DNA from: CAZFQG01 sp964520785
GTDB taxonomy: Bacteria > Planctomycetota > Planctomycetia > Pirellulales > Thermoguttaceae
DNA length: 28,495 nucleotides
Direction: 5' to 3'
NCBI GenBank assembly: GCA_964520785.1
Contig: CAZFQG010000071.1
Location: forward strand, 1-28,495
Below the pieces are notes generated by a model. That model was not told the origin of the DNA. It saw nothing but the letters and a program-made list of their open reading frames with translations, and made no database searches. The translations under genes and the position numbers were made by a program. Below are positions 1 to 8,822 of the stretch, in pieces. The stretch's first letter is position 1; every line of letters starts with the position of its first letter.

Positions 1-1
1 G

Positions 2-853
2 GACCGGGTATTGACCAAGCACGCGGAAGGTACCCGGTTGCTGGTAGGCCTGTACGACCTCGTGAACGAACGGAACATCGTGCCGCCGCGGCTGTGCGAC
101 CTCCGGAGCCGGATCGTGCATCTCGGTCGTTCGGTCGCCGGCATCCTCGAACCGGACGGCAAGTTCCACCTGATGTCGCTCTCGGACGGAAATATCCTGG
201 CATCGGAGGATTTCAATCTCGACGCGTCCGTCGGCTCATTCCTCCTTTTCGAAGATAAGTTCGGCTATTACGTTATCGCGCAGAGTTCCACGAGGGTCGC
301 CAGGACCCCGCTGCCGAGCACCATTCCCGGCAGTCGTTCCCAGTTGATCCGCGCCGGATTCGTCTACGCCTTCACGCGCGACGGGAAACGCCGTTGGAAC
401 CAGCCCGTCAAGATCACGGACGAGTGTTTTCCGACGGATCAGCCGGCGAATATTCCGGTCTTGGTCTTCGCGAGCAACAGAACGGCGCGGCAAGGGCGAC
501 AAACGGCCTTCAGCAGTTCGGTGCGATGCATCGATAAACGAACCGGCATGGTCGTGTGCGACGAGGAATTCCCGAATCGTGCCCAGCAAATCGACATTGC
601 CGCCGATCCGCTCGCGCGCGTCGTGAAGATCAACCTGTCGCCGCATTCCGTCACGCTGACCTACACCGGTGAAGGCAAGATGAAAGCGGTTCAGGAAACT
701 CGCGCCGCCGAGAGGAATCCTACGATGAACGCGATGCGCCGTTCTCTGCGGTATGGGGTCGAAATGACCTGCGCGGACGCTACCACGCTCTACGTCGAGC
801 TGATGGAGGGATTGGTTCCCGTAATGCTTCCGATGCAAAGTCTGGATTTATAA
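2..853 (+). CDS. C-terminal part of a PQQ-type beta-propeller (quinoprotein-like) protein, 5' truncated
   Basis: The reading frame is open to the left edge, so this is the last ~283 codons of a longer gene; a TTG at 11 is in frame but there is no reason to treat it as the start. The sequence shows repeated blade-like strands in which a short hydrophobic run is followed by Asp/Thr-Gly and a Trp or acidic strand: LSDGNILASEDF, YAFTRDGKRRWNQPV and CIDKRTGMVVCDEEF. This pattern is typical of PQQ/BamB-like propeller repeats. Such proteins are usually extracytoplasmic and act as binding scaffolds or, with PQQ, as dehydrogenases; no quinone-ligating residues can be assigned from this fragment. It lies 23 bp upstream of the next gene on the same strand and is probably the upstream part of the same operon. 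Fold call is moderately sure; function unknown. Confidence 0.6.
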   Translation, partial: DRVLTKHAEGTRLLVGLYDLVNERNIVPPRLCDLRSRIVHLGRSVAGILEPDGKFHLMSLSDGNILASEDFNLDASVGSFLLFEDKFGYYVIAQSSTRVARTPLPSTIPGSRSQLIRAGFVYAFTRDGKRRWNQPVKITDECFPTDQPANIPVLVFASNRTARQGRQTAFSSSVRCIDKRTGMVVCDEEFPNRAQQIDIAADPLARVVKINLSPHSVTLTYTGEGKMKAVQETRAAERNPTMNAMRRSLRYGVEMTCADATTLYVELMEGLVPVMLPMQSLDL

Positions 854-876
854 GGCCAAGGGAGCGAATTTTTCCG

Positions 877-1935
877 ATGATCTCAAGACCGATGTTTCGC
901 CGTCATTCTCCGTTAGGCACGTTTTGCCTCCGCGCGCTCTGCCTGCTTCTGGCCTTCTCTTTCGGTCGGGCTTCGGCCGCTTCCCGGGAAGACCCGAACG
1001 TCCGGCGCGCGACGCAACGCGGTCTCGAGTGGCTGGCTTCGCGGCAGTCGCGTGCCGGGAACTGGGCGGAACGCGGGGGGCAATACCCGGTCGCGATGAC
1101 CGCCATGGCCGGAATGGCCCTGCTCGGAGAGGGCTCGACTACGACACAGGGGCGCTACGCGGTCAACATCCGCCGCGCGGTCGACTATCTCCTCAGCCGC
1201 AGCCGCAGCAACGGCCTCATCGGCGATCCGGTCCGCGACAACCGCTACACCTACGGCCACGGATTCAGCATGTTGTTCCTCTCCCAGGTGTTGGGCGAGG
1301 AGGAGGACCTCCAGCGGCGGGAGCGGATCATAGACGTGCTTACCCGCGCCGTCACTTTCTCCGGCCAGGCGCAGACCGCCGCCGGCGGGTGGGGTTACGT
1401 CAGCGCCCGCGATGGAAACGGTTTCGACGAAGGTTCCACCACGATAACGCAGGTGCAGGGGCTCCGCGGCTGCCGCAACGCGGGGATTCCCGTCCCGGCC
1501 GAGATTATCGAAAAAGCCGTTAAATACATTAATGACTGCACGCTCCCGGATGGCGGCGTACAATATAATTCCAAGGGTGGCGGCGGCCGCCCTCCGATAA
1601 CGGCGGCGGCGGTCGCCTGCCTGTTTAACGCCGGTGAGTACGACGCGGAATACGTGCCCAAGTTGCTCGATTACTGCAAGCGGAGCCTGTGGGACCTGGG
1701 TAACGGCGGGTTCGGGCATTGGCACTACGCCCACTATTACTACTCCCAAGTCCTCTATCGCGAGGGGGGAAGGACCTGGGAGGAATACCACGATCGAATC
1801 GCCGCCAGACTCATCTCCGAGGCGCGCCCGGACGGTTCGTGGACGCAGGGATCGGTTGGCCCGATTTATTCGACATCCATCAACCTGACGATTCTTCAAC
1901 TGGACAAAGCCACGCTCCCGATTTATCAAAGATGA
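877..1935 (+). CDS. Secreted prenyltransferase/squalene-oxidase-repeat (alpha/alpha toroid) protein
   Basis: 352 aa. The N-terminus has a basic stretch followed by a hydrophobic core (FCLRALCLLLAFSFGRASA), a clear signal peptide ending near residue 35. The mature part has several toroid repeats: an A-rich helix then a turn of the type GNWAE, GGWGY, DGGVQY, GGFGHW and DGSWTQ, as in squalene-hopene cyclase and terpene cyclase-like domains. The DxDD acid motif of true hopene cyclases is not visible, and the protein is about half their length. An enzymatic cyclase role is therefore unlikely and a binding or structural role is more plausible. The ATG at 877 has a purine-rich AAGGGAG about 12 bp upstream. 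Genes of this type often precede MoxR/DUF58/vWA genes in Planctomycetes, which matches the order here. Family call is firm; role is unknown. Confidence 0.85.
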   Translation: MISRPMFRRHSPLGTFCLRALCLLLAFSFGRASAASREDPNVRRATQRGLEWLASRQSRAGNWAERGGQYPVAMTAMAGMALLGEGSTTTQGRYAVNIRRAVDYLLSRSRSNGLIGDPVRDNRYTYGHGFSMLFLSQVLGEEEDLQRRERIIDVLTRAVTFSGQAQTAAGGWGYVSARDGNGFDEGSTTITQVQGLRGCRNAGIPVPAEIIEKAVKYINDCTLPDGGVQYNSKGGGGRPPITAAAVACLFNAGEYDAEYVPKLLDYCKRSLWDLGNGGFGHWHYAHYYYSQVLYREGGRTWEEYHDRIAARLISEARPDGSWTQGSVGPIYSTSINLTILQLDKATLPIYQR

Positions 1936-2024
1936 GTCTTCACCGAAGGCGATCCTTGGGGGGAACGCCTCGCGGACGACACAAGGAAAACACCCGGACA
2001 AGAACACCCCCTACGAAGGAAATC

Positions 2025-3077
2025 ATGAATCAGGAAATTCCGTCTCGTGAGTCGGATGCCGTAAGTAAGCTGGAAACGGCCAAACGGAGGATCGTCGAGC
2101 AACTCGGCCAGGTCATCGTCGGCCAGCGAGAAGTGATCGAAGAATTGCTCATCTCGCTGTTCAGTCGAGGGCATTGCCTGCTGGAGGGGGTGCCGGGACT
2201 CGCGAAAACCCTCATGATCAGCTCGCTCAGCGAAACCCTCGACCTCTCCTTCAGCCGGATCCAGTTCACCCCCGACCTGATGCCGGCGGATATCACCGGT
2301 ACCGAGATTCTCGAGGAAAACCGGACGACCGGATCCCGCGAGTTCCGGTTTCTGGAGGGTCCCGTCTTCTCGAACGTGATCCTGGCGGACGAAATCAACC
2401 GGACCCCGCCGAAGACCCAAGCGGCCCTGTTGGAAGCGATGCAGGAGCGGCAGGTCTCCGTCGGCCGCGTCCGCCACAAACTGGCCGATCCGTTCTTCGT
2501 CTTGGCGACGCAGAACCCGATCGAGCAGGAGGGAACCTACCCCCTTCCGGAGGCCCAGCAAGACCGCTTCATGTTCAAGATCTTCGTCAAGTACCCGAAC
2601 TTCCAGGAGGAGTTCGAAGTGGCCAGGCGAACGACGGCCGTCGCGGAGGTAGACCTCGTTCCGGTCCTTGCCGCGGAGGACATCATTTCGCTCCAGCGGA
2701 CCGTCCGCGAGGTCCCGGTGACCGACCACGTCATCCGCTACGCCTTGTCGCTGGTCCGGCAGACGCGCGTCGGCGAGCCGGGGGTCCCGGATTTCGTCGA
2801 GGATCAAGTGAGCTGGGGCGCGGGGCCGCGGGCCGTTCAGTTCCTCATCCTCGGTGGGAAAGCCCGGGCCCTTCTCCAAGGCCGGACGCACGTCACGTGC
2901 GAGGACATCCAGACGCTCGCCAAGCCGGCGCTGCGGCATCGGTTGGTGTTGAGTTTCACGGCCCAGAGCGAGGGGGTCACCGCCGACGACGTCGTGGAGA
3001 GGTTGCTGCAAGTTACCCCCACGCGAGAGGATGAACTTACGACCGACCCGCGCCTGGCGAGGATGTTCGCCTCGTAG
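2025..3077 (+). CDS. MoxR-family AAA+ ATPase
   Basis: 350 aa, cytoplasmic, the usual MoxR length. Visible motifs: Walker A GVPGLAKT (residues 55-62), Walker B ILADE (119-123) followed by INRTPPKTQ, sensor 1 ATQNP (161-165), and the MoxR signature PLPEAQQDRFM. The C-terminal lid domain follows from about residue 230. MoxR proteins are ATP-driven chaperone-like factors that act on vWA-domain partners and are nearly always encoded beside them. Here the next three genes encode DUF58 and vWA-like proteins, so those are the likely substrates. The frame is open upstream into the preceding gene, but the ATG at 2025 is preferred because GAAGGA sits 4 bp upstream and the family N-terminus starts here. 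Confidence 0.95.
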   Translation: MNQEIPSRESDAVSKLETAKRRIVEQLGQVIVGQREVIEELLISLFSRGHCLLEGVPGLAKTLMISSLSETLDLSFSRIQFTPDLMPADITGTEILEENRTTGSREFRFLEGPVFSNVILADEINRTPPKTQAALLEAMQERQVSVGRVRHKLADPFFVLATQNPIEQEGTYPLPEAQQDRFMFKIFVKYPNFQEEFEVARRTTAVAEVDLVPVLAAEDIISLQRTVREVPVTDHVIRYALSLVRQTRVGEPGVPDFVEDQVSWGAGPRAVQFLILGGKARALLQGRTHVTCEDIQTLAKPALRHRLVLSFTAQSEGVTADDVVERLLQVTPTREDELTTDPRLARMFAS

Positions 3078-3218
3078 CGCGGCGCGAGTCTTCTTTGAAT
3101 AGGGCGTCCGTCGTCCGCGTCGCGGCGGTTCACGTCCGCCGGCAAGAATACCGTTTTCAGTGCAAGTAACGCCTTTCCCGAATCACGCGTCGCGTTCCCG
3201 ATAACCTCACCCTTCGCC

Positions 3219-4121
3219 ATGTCCGATCCGACACGATTCTTGAGCCCCGAAGCGGTCAAACGCATCTCACGGCTCGATCTCCGCGCGCGGCACGTGGTGG
3301 AGGGATTTCTTTCCGGGATGCACCGCAGCCCCTATTTCGGCCAGTCGGTCGAGTTCCTTCAGCACCGCGAGTATACCTTCGGCGACGATCCGCGCCATAT
3401 CGACTGGAAGGTGTGGGCCAAGCAGGACCGATTCTACGTCAAGCAGTTCGAGGAAGACACCAATCTCCGCTGTCAGCTCGTCGTCGATGTCTCGGCCAGC
3501 ATGAAATACGGCAACGGACCGCTCAACAAATACGAGTATGCCTGCACGGTCGCCGCCAGCCTGGCCTACTTGGCCCTTCGCCAGCAAGACGCCGTCGCCT
3601 GCACCACCTTCGACCGGATGGTCCGGCAGGCGGCCCCTTCCCGGACGAAGCGCAATCACCTCGATTCCATCATCAAGACGCTGGACGTCGCCAAGCCGGG
3701 GAACAAGACGGACGTCTACACCATCTTGAGGAGTATCGCCGAAAGCCATCCCAAGAGGGCCCTCGTCGTCATCATTTCCGACCTTTTGGTCCCGCGTGCC
3801 GGGTTCTTCAAGGGCCTGCGACTCCTCCGCGGGCGGGGCCACGACCTTCTAGTCTTTCACGTCATGGACGAAGAGGAACTGGAGTTCCCCTTCAGCGGGG
3901 CGACCCGTTTCGTCGGAATGGAGGAGGCCGCGTTCCTCAACTGCAATCCCCGGGCGCTTCGCGACGGCTATCTCGCGGCGCTGGAGGAATTCCTCCGCGA
4001 GGTCCGCCGCGGATGCGTCCATCATCAGGCCGAGTATGCGCTCCTCCGGACCTCTGCCCCCTTAGGTCCCGCCCTCGCCTCGTTTCTTTCACGCCGGATG
4101 GGAATGTTGAGACGGAGATAA
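3219..4121 (+). CDS. DUF58 domain protein with vWA-type MIDAS motif
   Basis: 300 aa. Hallmarks of DUF58 are present: the early REYTFGDDPRHIDWKVWAK block (residues 51-69) with the invariant Asp-Trp, and a vWA-like core starting at LVVDVSASM (residues 87-95) with the metal-site DxSxS pattern at D90, S92 and S94. No hydrophobic segment long enough for a membrane anchor is visible, so it is probably cytoplasmic or peripheral. The start ATG follows a 141-bp gap after the MoxR gene, the largest gap inside the operon, with no recognisable Shine-Dalgarno site. It ends 3 bp before the next start. DUF58 proteins are the typical partners of MoxR ATPases; their molecular role is not well established. Confidence 0.92.
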   Translation: MSDPTRFLSPEAVKRISRLDLRARHVVEGFLSGMHRSPYFGQSVEFLQHREYTFGDDPRHIDWKVWAKQDRFYVKQFEEDTNLRCQLVVDVSASMKYGNGPLNKYEYACTVAASLAYLALRQQDAVACTTFDRMVRQAAPSRTKRNHLDSIIKTLDVAKPGNKTDVYTILRSIAESHPKRALVVIISDLLVPRAGFFKGLRLLRGRGHDLLVFHVMDEEELEFPFSGATRFVGMEEAAFLNCNPRALRDGYLAALEEFLREVRRGCVHHQAEYALLRTSAPLGPALASFLSRRMGMLRRR

Positions 4122-4124
4122 CCG

Positions 4125-6323
4125 ATGCCGACATTCGTCCATCCAGCCCTGCTTTGGGGATTGCTCCTGGTCGCCGTTCCGCCGTTGATCCATCTGATCA
4201 ACCTGCTGCGGCACCGGCGCGTCGAGTGGGCCGCGATGGAGTTTCTCCTCCTCAGCCAGAAACGCAATCGCACCAGGGTGATCTTGCGCGAGCTGTTGCT
4301 TCTGTTGCTCCGCATGGCGGCGATCGCCGCGGTCGTCTTCATGTTGGCGCAGCCATTGCTGCGCAGCCGGTTCGGAGAGTTTCTCGGGGGGGTGAATACC
4401 CATCATATTTTCCTCGTCGACGACAGCTACTCGATGTCCGACCGGACCGGCCCGCGTTCGGCCTTTGACGAAGCGGTTCGGGTCGTGGAGTCCATCGCGA
4501 ACGAGGCCCAGAAGCAAACCAGCCCGCAAGAGGTCTCGATTCTCCCCTTCTCGGGCGAGGATGCCGATTCTCGGTGGCTCCGCCGGCCGGTCGACAGTGA
4601 GTTCGCGGACCTGCTGAAGGAACGACTTTCGAAATGGTCCCCGTCCGACACGGCCGCCGGTCCGGCCGCCGTCTTGAAGCGACTTGATGAGTTTCTCGCC
4701 GACGATCCCGACGCGGAAGATCGCGTGCTGTATTTGGTCTCGGACTTCCGCGCGAAGGACTGGGACGAGGCGGATGAAATCCGCGCGCAACTAGCCGCCT
4801 TGCAGGAACGGGGGATGCGGATTCACTTTGTCCGCTGCGTGGACCGGGCGCGGCCGAACCTCGCCGTGACCGATTTGAAGGCTCTGGGTGGCTTTCCCGC
4901 CGCCGGCGTTCCCTTCGTCGCGGAGGCGACGATTCACAACTTTTCGCCCGCGGCGGTCGAACGCGTTACCCTCCTGCCGGAGGTCGAGGGCCGCGCCCTG
5001 CCGGCGGTAACCATCGCTCGGATTCCCGCGGGTGGCTCCATCAAGGAGCGGTTCTTCGCGCAGTTCGCCGAAGCGGGAATGCAGCGTCTGGCGGTGAAGT
5101 TGGATTCGGATGCCGTGGCGGTCGACAATCTTCGCGAGGTAATCATCGACGTCGTCTCCGAAATCCCGCTGCTGATCATCGACGGCGCCGCCGAAGCGAC
5201 GGACGGAAAATACCTGGCCGCGGCTTTGGCTCCCGGCGGCGCGGCACGAACGGGGTTCGCTCCGCGGATCGAACCTCCCCGCTATCTGTCTACGGAACCG
5301 CTCGACGCGTACGCGGTCGTGTATCTCGCGAACGTTCCGTTTTTGGACGAATCGGCGATTCGGAAGCTCGAGAACCATGTCGCGGAAGGAGGGGGCCTGG
5401 CGATCTTTCTGGGGGAGAAGTCGCAACGTCAATTTCTCAACGAGGGTCTCTACCGCGACGGGAAAGGCCTTCTCCCGGTACCGATCGAAAGGGCCGAGGA
5501 CCTGCCGCCACTCATCGACGCCACCGTTCCGGACGTGAACGTCGCGGAACACCCGATTTTCCGCGTGTTCGAGGGAGGCCGGAACGACTTCATCTCGATG
5601 GTCGCCATCGATCGCTATTTCGCTACGCCCCCGGAATGGGTGCCGCCGGCCGATTCGACCGTCGCGATTGCCGCATCGCTGCGGAATGATCGGCCGCTCG
5701 TAGTGGAGAAGACATTCGGCAACGGCCGCGTCGTCGCCTTTTTGACGACGGCCGCTCCCACCTGGAATAACTGGGCCAGAAGCAACCCCAGCTTCGTCGT
5801 CGTCGTTCACGAGATGCAGAATTACCTCTCGCGCGACGACCGCGCTTTCTCCTCTCGTCTGGTGGGTGAGCCGCTCGTGGTCGACTTGGATCCGGCCGTC
5901 TACGATCCGCTCGTCCGATTCCGACCGTCCGGCACCGATAGGGCGCCGGAGGCCGTCCAGGCGGAGATTCAGTCGAATGGGATGCTCCGAGCCACCCTGG
6001 AGAACCTGAAGCGTCGCGGAATCTACGAGGTGGAATTGGCCCGAAAGGATAACCAGCCCGAGATCCGCCGCTTCGCGGTCAATCCCGATACGTCCGAGGG
6101 AGACCTGGAAGCCGCCGATGGGGAATTCCTCGCCAAACGCCTCGAGGGCGTCCGGTTCGACTGCACTCAGGCGGAAGCATTTCAATACGCCGAGGAGCAG
6201 AAGGCGGGCGTCAACTTGGGCCGAATGCTCCTGTACGGGATCATCCTCCTCCTGCTGGGTGAACAGACGCTGGCGTATTCCGCCAGTTATCACCCTCCGG
6301 CAAAGCAGAGGAGGGCGTCATGA
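4125..6323 (+). CDS. BatA-like membrane protein with vWA-like domain
   Basis: 732 aa. The N-terminus (FVHPALLWGLLLVAVPPLIHLINLL) and a second hydrophobic helix (residues 55-77) separated by the basic HRRVEWAAMEFLL segment form the double-transmembrane domain typical of BatA-family proteins. A vWA-like domain follows, with DxSxS at D99-D100-S101-Y102-S103. From about residue 220 there are beta-rich Ig-like segments, then a region around residues 345-540 resembling the glutamine-amidotransferase-like domains found in these proteins. A C-terminal transmembrane helix (about 697-718) is followed by a short tail. The vWA-like domain follows the N-terminal helices and a C-terminal anchor closes the protein; exact topology is uncertain. 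The stop overlaps the next start by 4 bp (ATGA), implying coupled translation. Confidence 0.9.
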   Translation: MPTFVHPALLWGLLLVAVPPLIHLINLLRHRRVEWAAMEFLLLSQKRNRTRVILRELLLLLLRMAAIAAVVFMLAQPLLRSRFGEFLGGVNTHHIFLVDDSYSMSDRTGPRSAFDEAVRVVESIANEAQKQTSPQEVSILPFSGEDADSRWLRRPVDSEFADLLKERLSKWSPSDTAAGPAAVLKRLDEFLADDPDAEDRVLYLVSDFRAKDWDEADEIRAQLAALQERGMRIHFVRCVDRARPNLAVTDLKALGGFPAAGVPFVAEATIHNFSPAAVERVTLLPEVEGRALPAVTIARIPAGGSIKERFFAQFAEAGMQRLAVKLDSDAVAVDNLREVIIDVVSEIPLLIIDGAAEATDGKYLAAALAPGGAARTGFAPRIEPPRYLSTEPLDAYAVVYLANVPFLDESAIRKLENHVAEGGGLAIFLGEKSQRQFLNEGLYRDGKGLLPVPIERAEDLPPLIDATVPDVNVAEHPIFRVFEGGRNDFISMVAIDRYFATPPEWVPPADSTVAIAASLRNDRPLVVEKTFGNGRVVAFLTTAAPTWNNWARSNPSFVVVVHEMQNYLSRDDRAFSSRLVGEPLVVDLDPAVYDPLVRFRPSGTDRAPEAVQAEIQSNGMLRATLENLKRRGIYEVELARKDNQPEIRRFAVNPDTSEGDLEAADGEFLAKRLEGVRFDCTQAEAFQYAEEQKAGVNLGRMLLYGIILLLLGEQTLAYSASYHPPAKQRRAS

Positions 6324-8788
6324 GTCGTTTTCTTCCTTTCCTCGGCACGCAGACTCTCCGAACGACGTTCGAATGGGGGCGGATCGATTCGAACTCCGAC
6401 TGGATTCTTCCCATCGCCGCCTTCGTTGGCACGGTTCTGTTCATTCGTTGGATGTACCGCAAAGACGCGGTCGAACTCGGCCCCGTCCTTTCCTGGACGC
6501 TCACGTTCCTGCGCGCAGCGGTCTTCGTCGGACTCCTCATCGTCTATCTGGAACCCCGGTGGCGCGTGGAGCGGGAAATCACCAAGAACTCCCGAGTCGC
6601 CGTCTTGGCCGATACGAGCCTGAGCATGGGGCTCGTCGACGCTGGGGCTTCGATCGTGGGAGGGGCCTCCAGCAGGAGCGGGCGGCTCGCCGATATCCTG
6701 AGCTTTGAGGGATTCCTGCCTAAGCTCCGCGAGGTCCACGACGTGGGCGTCTTCACGTTCGATTCGGAGCTTCGGCCGTTGGCGATGCTGCCGAAGCTCG
6801 CGGAGAACCCCGGGGATTCGATGGAAGACGCGGGTCCCCTGGCACCGAGTCGAACGAGTCCTTCAGCCAATCGCGACTGGAAGAAACTCACGGCCCCCAA
6901 AGGGATCGAAACGCGGCTCGCGCCGGCGCTGGCCGGCGCCCTTCAGGAAGATCCCGACGCGCCCTTGGCGGCGGTCATCCTCCTGACCGACGGGCGTCAA
7001 AATGCCGGGACGCCGCCCGACGGGTCGATCCGGCTCGCGCAAGACCGCGAGGTCCCGGTTTTCCCGATCGGTATCGGTTCCACCGATCCTCCGCCCAACC
7101 TCCGCGTGAGCGACCTGGCCGTTCCGACAAGGGCCTATCCCGGGGATCCGTTCGACGTGATCGGATACATCCAAGGCTCGAACGTCGGCGCGCGGACGGT
7201 CACCGTCGAGTTGCTCACGCGAAAAACCAGCCCCGATGCCGCGGCCGAGAGCGGTACGCTCGTCGAAAAAAAGCAAGTCTCCATTCCGGAGAGCGGAGAA
7301 ACGGTTCCGGTACGGTTCGAAGTCATCCCGGAGGAATTGGGATGGCGAACCTACCGGCTCCGCGTACAAGCCCCCGAGGAAGACCGCAACCCGACCGACA
7401 ACGCTCAGGAGGCGGACGTCGAAATCGTGGACCAGAAGACCAAGGTCTTGCTCTTCGCCGGAGGACCGTCGCGCGAGTACCGTTTCCTGCGGACGATGCT
7501 CTACCGCGATAAGGGGGTCGAACTGGATGTGTTGTTGCAGAGTGCGCCGCCGGGGATTTCGCAGGAGGCCGACGAAATCCTGGATAACTTCCCCGCGGAC
7601 CGGAAGTCGATGTTCGAGTACGACTGCGTGGTCGCGTTCGACCCCGATTGGCGGGTCCTGTCCTCGGCTCAGATGCAGCTCTTCGAGGACTTCATCGGCC
7701 GGCAGGGAGGCGGGGCGATCCTCGTCGCCGGGGCCGTCCACGCGGGCGATCCGGTCAGCGGATGGACCCAGGACGAGGCGACCAAGCCGATCCGGACCCT
7801 TTACCCGGTCGAATTCGAGCGGCGATTCTCCACGGTCGATTTTTCCGTGGAGGCATCGGAAGAACCATGGCCGCTGGAGTTTACCCGGGAGGGACGCGAG
7901 GCTGAATTCCTTTGGCTGGCCGATACAATGGAAGGAAGCGCGGCCGAATGGGCTGAATTCCCGGGCGTGTATGGGTTTTTCGCGAACCAAGGGGTCAAGC
8001 CGGGGGCGACCGTGTATGCCCGGTTCTCCGATCCGCGCGTCGCCGCCGGCAAGGAGCCGCCGGTCTATTTCGCGGGCCAGTTCTTCGGTTCAGGCCGCGT
8101 GTTCTACATGGGTAGCGGCGAGATGTGGCGGCTGCGCCAGTTCGATCCGACGCGATTCGAGACGTTTTATACGAAGTTGATCCGGCACGTTTCTCAAGGG
8201 CGGCTTCTCCGCGGTTCTCCGCGCGGGATGCTTCTGACCGACAAGGGACGTTATTTTCCCGGCAACGTCGTCGAAATCCGCGCACAGATCAACGACGCGA
8301 ACCTCGAAGCGTATCAGGCCACGGAAGTACCGCTGCGAGTCGTCTTTCCCGATGGGAAGAGCGAAGAAATCGTTCTCCGGCCCGATCCGGCGCAGGTGGG
8401 AATGTACGCGGGCCGTTTCTCCGTCTTCGACGAGGGGACGTACCAGCTCCGCCTTCCGGTTCCGGAAGGGGACGACGAAGAACTTACGCGCCGCGTTCAA
8501 GTCCAGGTCCCGAATTTGGAGCAGAAAGACCCGCGCCGCGACGACGCCCTGCTGAGCCGCATCGCAAAGGCGACTGGCGGCACGTACTACGTTGGCGTGG
8601 ACGAGGCCCTGGGGCCGGCGTCCGGCAACCCGCTGATCGAGAAAATCAAAGACAAGACCAAGACCATCGTCCTTACGGAAATCCCGAACCCCGACTGGGA
8701 ACGCGACTGGATGCGCTGGATGCTCCTGGCTCTGTGCGGCCTGCTGTGCATCGAATGGCTCGTCCGCCGCCTCCTGAAACTTGCATGA
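6320..8788 (+). CDS. Large vWA-domain membrane protein with glutamine-amidotransferase-like region
   Basis: 822 aa. Two N-terminal transmembrane helices lie at about residues 28-46 and 56-77. A vWA domain begins at VAVLADTSLSM with the metal site D98, S100, S102 and continues to the VILLTDGRQN strand near residue 230. Ig-like beta domains follow. A class-I glutamine-amidotransferase-like region runs from about 380 to 600 (KVLLFAGGPSREYRFLRTML and later FFGSGRVFYMGSGEMWRLR); no catalytic Cys-His-Glu set is evident, so it is probably non-enzymatic. Another beta domain and a C-terminal helix near 797-818 complete the protein. It starts within the stop of the BatA-like gene and is probably its membrane partner, acted on by the MoxR ATPase. 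Confidence 0.9.
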   Translation: MSRFLPFLGTQTLRTTFEWGRIDSNSDWILPIAAFVGTVLFIRWMYRKDAVELGPVLSWTLTFLRAAVFVGLLIVYLEPRWRVEREITKNSRVAVLADTSLSMGLVDAGASIVGGASSRSGRLADILSFEGFLPKLREVHDVGVFTFDSELRPLAMLPKLAENPGDSMEDAGPLAPSRTSPSANRDWKKLTAPKGIETRLAPALAGALQEDPDAPLAAVILLTDGRQNAGTPPDGSIRLAQDREVPVFPIGIGSTDPPPNLRVSDLAVPTRAYPGDPFDVIGYIQGSNVGARTVTVELLTRKTSPDAAAESGTLVEKKQVSIPESGETVPVRFEVIPEELGWRTYRLRVQAPEEDRNPTDNAQEADVEIVDQKTKVLLFAGGPSREYRFLRTMLYRDKGVELDVLLQSAPPGISQEADEILDNFPADRKSMFEYDCVVAFDPDWRVLSSAQMQLFEDFIGRQGGGAILVAGAVHAGDPVSGWTQDEATKPIRTLYPVEFERRFSTVDFSVEASEEPWPLEFTREGREAEFLWLADTMEGSAAEWAEFPGVYGFFANQGVKPGATVYARFSDPRVAAGKEPPVYFAGQFFGSGRVFYMGSGEMWRLRQFDPTRFETFYTKLIRHVSQGRLLRGSPRGMLLTDKGRYFPGNVVEIRAQINDANLEAYQATEVPLRVVFPDGKSEEIVLRPDPAQVGMYAGRFSVFDEGTYQLRLPVPEGDDEELTRRVQVQVPNLEQKDPRRDDALLSRIAKATGGTYYVGVDEALGPASGNPLIEKIKDKTKTIVLTEIPNPDWERDWMRWMLLALCGLLCIEWLVRRLLKLA

Positions 8789-8822
8789 CAATCGCGTACC
8801 GAACGAGTCCACCGGTTTTCGA

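Noticed and set aside
913..2007. Long minus-strand open frame opposite the toroid protein gene
   Set aside because: Typical antisense open frame of a GC-rich gene; low-complexity Arg/Ala/Gly translation without motifs.
1719..2024. Upstream extension of the MoxR reading frame overlapping the toroid protein gene
   Set aside because: The extension lies over a well-supported gene in another frame, and its translation has no MoxR similarity; the ATG at 2025 has a good ribosome binding site and fits the family.
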